From JBEHYA01 sp048498415 (GTDB taxonomy: Bacteria > Pseudomonadota > Alphaproteobacteria > UBA9219 > RGZA01): a DNA stretch of 7,908 nt. The notes beneath the pieces were generated by a model. That model saw only the letters and a list, made by a program, of their open reading frames with translations. It made no database searches and was not told the DNA's origin. Location: the NCBI GenBank assembly GCA_048498415.1, contig JBEHYA010000089.1, positions 1-7,908 on the forward strand, given 5' to 3'. Made by a program: the position numbers and the translations under genes. Shown here in pieces: positions 7,004 to 7,908 of this stretch (its first letter is position 1; each line of letters begins with the position of its first letter).

Positions 7004-7031
7004 TTTACCGCCCCGGCCGCCTTGCTAAGGT
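7004..7031 (+). promoter_or_regulatory. possible promoter of the coiled-coil protein gene
   Basis: TTTACC (7004-7009) and TAAGGT (7026-7031) are 16 nt apart. Transcription would start near 7038, leaving a short leader of about 38 nt. A GGGCGCCC palindrome at 7032-7039 sits at the expected start point and could be an operator or chance. A CCTGC/GCAGG hairpin (6987-6999) lies just upstream. Confidence 0.35.
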
Positions 7032-7076
7032 GGGCGCCCCTATATTTCGAAACGCATATTATATAAGGAAAAGCCA

Positions 7077-7682
7077 ATGGCCCTCACTCAGCCAAAGACC
7101 TCAGCAAAAACGGCCCCAAAAACCGTGCCCCAAACGGCAAAGGAAAAACTGGAAGGACAGATTGCGAAACTGCAGGCCCGCCTCGTCCGCGCGCAGACGC
7201 GCGACGAAAAGCGCGTGGCCGCGAAAACCCGGCTGGAAGAGCAGATCCGTCTGCAGCAGGGCGAGGTGCCGCCCGCTCAAATCGCCGTGCTGCGGCAAAA
7301 ACTTGAAGCCGTCGCCGAGCCCTTAAGCGCGCTTGCCCTTCTCTCCACGCGCATGGCCATGGCGCAGCGCGAACTTGCCGCACTCACACCCGACGCGGCC
7401 GCCTCCCCGCGCGATGTCATGCGTGAAATCACTCGCCTGACCCGGGCCGCGGTAAAACGTAGCCGCCTCAATGCCGAGCATCAGGGCGAAAAACGCCGCG
7501 CCGCGCTGCTGGATGGCAAAACCGAAGACATCCGCACCATCAGCAAGCTGAATACGCGCGCCGGCCACGGCGCCCATGTGCAGAAACGGCATTCCCGCGA
7601 TGGCCACGCCAAGCGCGTCGCGGCGCGCCCTAAATCCGTCCGCCGCCCGCGCGCGCCTGAACTGATGGCCGATAACGACTGA
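7077..7682 (+). CDS. basic coiled-coil protein of unknown function
   Basis: I do not recognise this 201-residue protein. The first 20 residues are Thr/Pro/Lys-rich and look disordered. Residues 22-61 carry Leu/Ile at heptad-like spacing (L25, I29, L32, L36, later L53, I57) with many charged residues, typical of a coiled coil; Pro65-Pro66 break it, and a second helix runs to about 103. After another Pro break, helices at about 112-150 are strongly basic. The tail (about 164-195) is rich in Arg, Lys and His and ends MADND. There is no signal peptide or membrane segment. The basic charge would suit nucleic-acid binding or an acidic partner, which is inference only. The start is well supported by AAGGAA at 7065-7070, 6 nt upstream. 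It stands alone, divergent from the C26 hydrolase gene and convergent with pheT. Confidence 0.85.
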   Translation: MALTQPKTSAKTAPKTVPQTAKEKLEGQIAKLQARLVRAQTRDEKRVAAKTRLEEQIRLQQGEVPPAQIAVLRQKLEAVAEPLSALALLSTRMAMAQRELAALTPDAAASPRDVMREITRLTRAAVKRSRLNAEHQGEKRRAALLDGKTEDIRTISKLNTRAGHGAHVQKRHSRDGHAKRVAARPKSVRRPRAPELMADND

Positions 7683-7695
7683 TTTTAAGCCAACC

Positions 7696-7728
7696 AAATG
7701 GGATCCCGCGTCAAGCGCGGGATGACAG
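7696..7728. repeat. REP-like palindrome, family C, left arm of an inverted pair
   Basis: Stem ATCCCGCG (7703-7710) with CGCGGGAT (7716-7723), 8 bp, loop TCAAG. Its flanks, AAATGGGATCCC at 7696-7707 and GGGATGACAG at 7719-7728, are the inverse of the flanks of the next element (CTGTCATCCC at 7742-7751, GGGATCCCATTT at 7773-7784). The two therefore form a head-to-head pair that could also fold on each other. It starts 13 nt after the stop of the coiled-coil gene. Confidence 0.7.
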
Positions 7729-7741
7729 TCACACATAAGGG

Positions 7742-7784
7742 CTGTCATCCCGGAAGCGCGTTAGCGCTATCCGGGATCCCATTT
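7742..7784. repeat. REP-like palindrome, family A, copy 2, right arm of the pair
   Basis: A 13-bp stem from A7747 to T7777 with one bulged A (7769) and a GTTA loop (7760-7763). The stem is identical to the copy at 4276-4306; only the bulged base and the last loop base differ. A T-rich tract (atttttctttttt, 7781-7793) follows, so on the plus strand it could end transcription of the coiled-coil gene. Confidence 0.7.
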
Positions 7785-7794
7785 TTCTTTTTTA

Positions 7795-7908
7795 TTAAGC
7801 CCGCAACGTCGCGCCGGTCTTGGCGGCCGCCGCCACGACCTTGGCGGCAAAGGCTTCCAGGTCCTGCTCGCTAAGCGTTTTGCCGCGTGGTTGCAGGCGC
7901 ACTTCAAT
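7795..7908 (-). CDS. pheT: phenylalanyl-tRNA synthetase beta subunit, C-terminal fragment
   Basis: Only the last 37 residues are in the window; the gene continues past the right edge. The frame reads IEVRLQPRGKTLSEQDLEAF, then a helix rich in Ala/Val, and ends GATLRA with tandem TAA stops (7792-7797). The pattern of a strand (hydrophobic-E-V-x-L-Q-P), then a KTLSEQD/E turn, then a helix ending GA.LR is the end of the anticodon-recognition domain (B8) of bacterial PheT. The enzyme, as an alpha2beta2 tetramer with PheS, charges tRNA-Phe in the cytoplasm. The call rests on a short tail and family memory, so it is likely rather than certain. It is convergent with the coiled-coil gene across the palindrome pair. 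Confidence 0.75.
   Translation of the reverse strand: MEVRLQPRGKTLSEQDLEAFAAKVVAAAAKTGATLRA

Noticed and set aside
1..7908. CRISPR array, tRNA, rRNA, transposase or phage genes
   Set aside because: No regularly spaced direct repeats, no cloverleaf-like sequence and no mobile-element protein motifs were seen; the repeated units are isolated palindromes.

Overview
The window reads as a piece of a GC-rich bacterial chromosome, most likely an alphaproteobacterium. The case rests on high-GC coding style, promoter-like sites of the TTGnnn/TAnGGT kind, a fold-III ornithine decarboxylase with a structured leader, and families of small GGATCCC-type palindromes between genes. I cannot place it to genus.

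Layout, left to right. Positions 1-92 carry a REP-like palindrome. Positions 93-245 hold a possible small exported peptide whose stop overlaps the best start of the next gene by ATGA. Positions 242-4264 (+) encode a very large Ala/Pro-rich protein of about 1340 residues. It is built as diverged alpha-helical modules strung on Ala/Pro linkers, and I do not recognise the family. Positions 4265-4417 are a convergent intergenic region with three hairpins, two of them from repeat families seen elsewhere in the window. Positions 4418-5785 (-) encode a PLP-dependent ornithine (possibly lysine/ornithine) decarboxylase, preceded by a leader of about 120 nt with hairpins and a 14-codon upstream ORF. Positions 6040-6852 (-) encode a class I glutamine-amidotransferase-like hydrolase of the peptidase C26 / PuuD family. 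Positions 6853-7076 are a divergent promoter region. Positions 7077-7682 (+) encode a basic coiled-coil protein of unknown function. Positions 7683-7794 hold an inverted pair of palindromes. From 7795 to the window end on the minus strand is the C-terminus of the phenylalanyl-tRNA synthetase beta chain.

The only functional link between neighbours is polyamine metabolism. The decarboxylase would make putrescine from ornithine (or cadaverine from lysine), and the C26 hydrolase belongs to the family that releases GABA from gamma-glutamyl-GABA during putrescine breakdown. Each of the two appears to have its own promoter. The large modular protein and the coiled-coil protein are orphans. The most interesting items are the decarboxylase leader with its uORF, the repeated F-x3-[HN]-x2-[VL]-[LI]-x2-F module in the large protein, the ATGA-coupled small ORF in front of it, and the palindrome families with base-pair-preserving changes.
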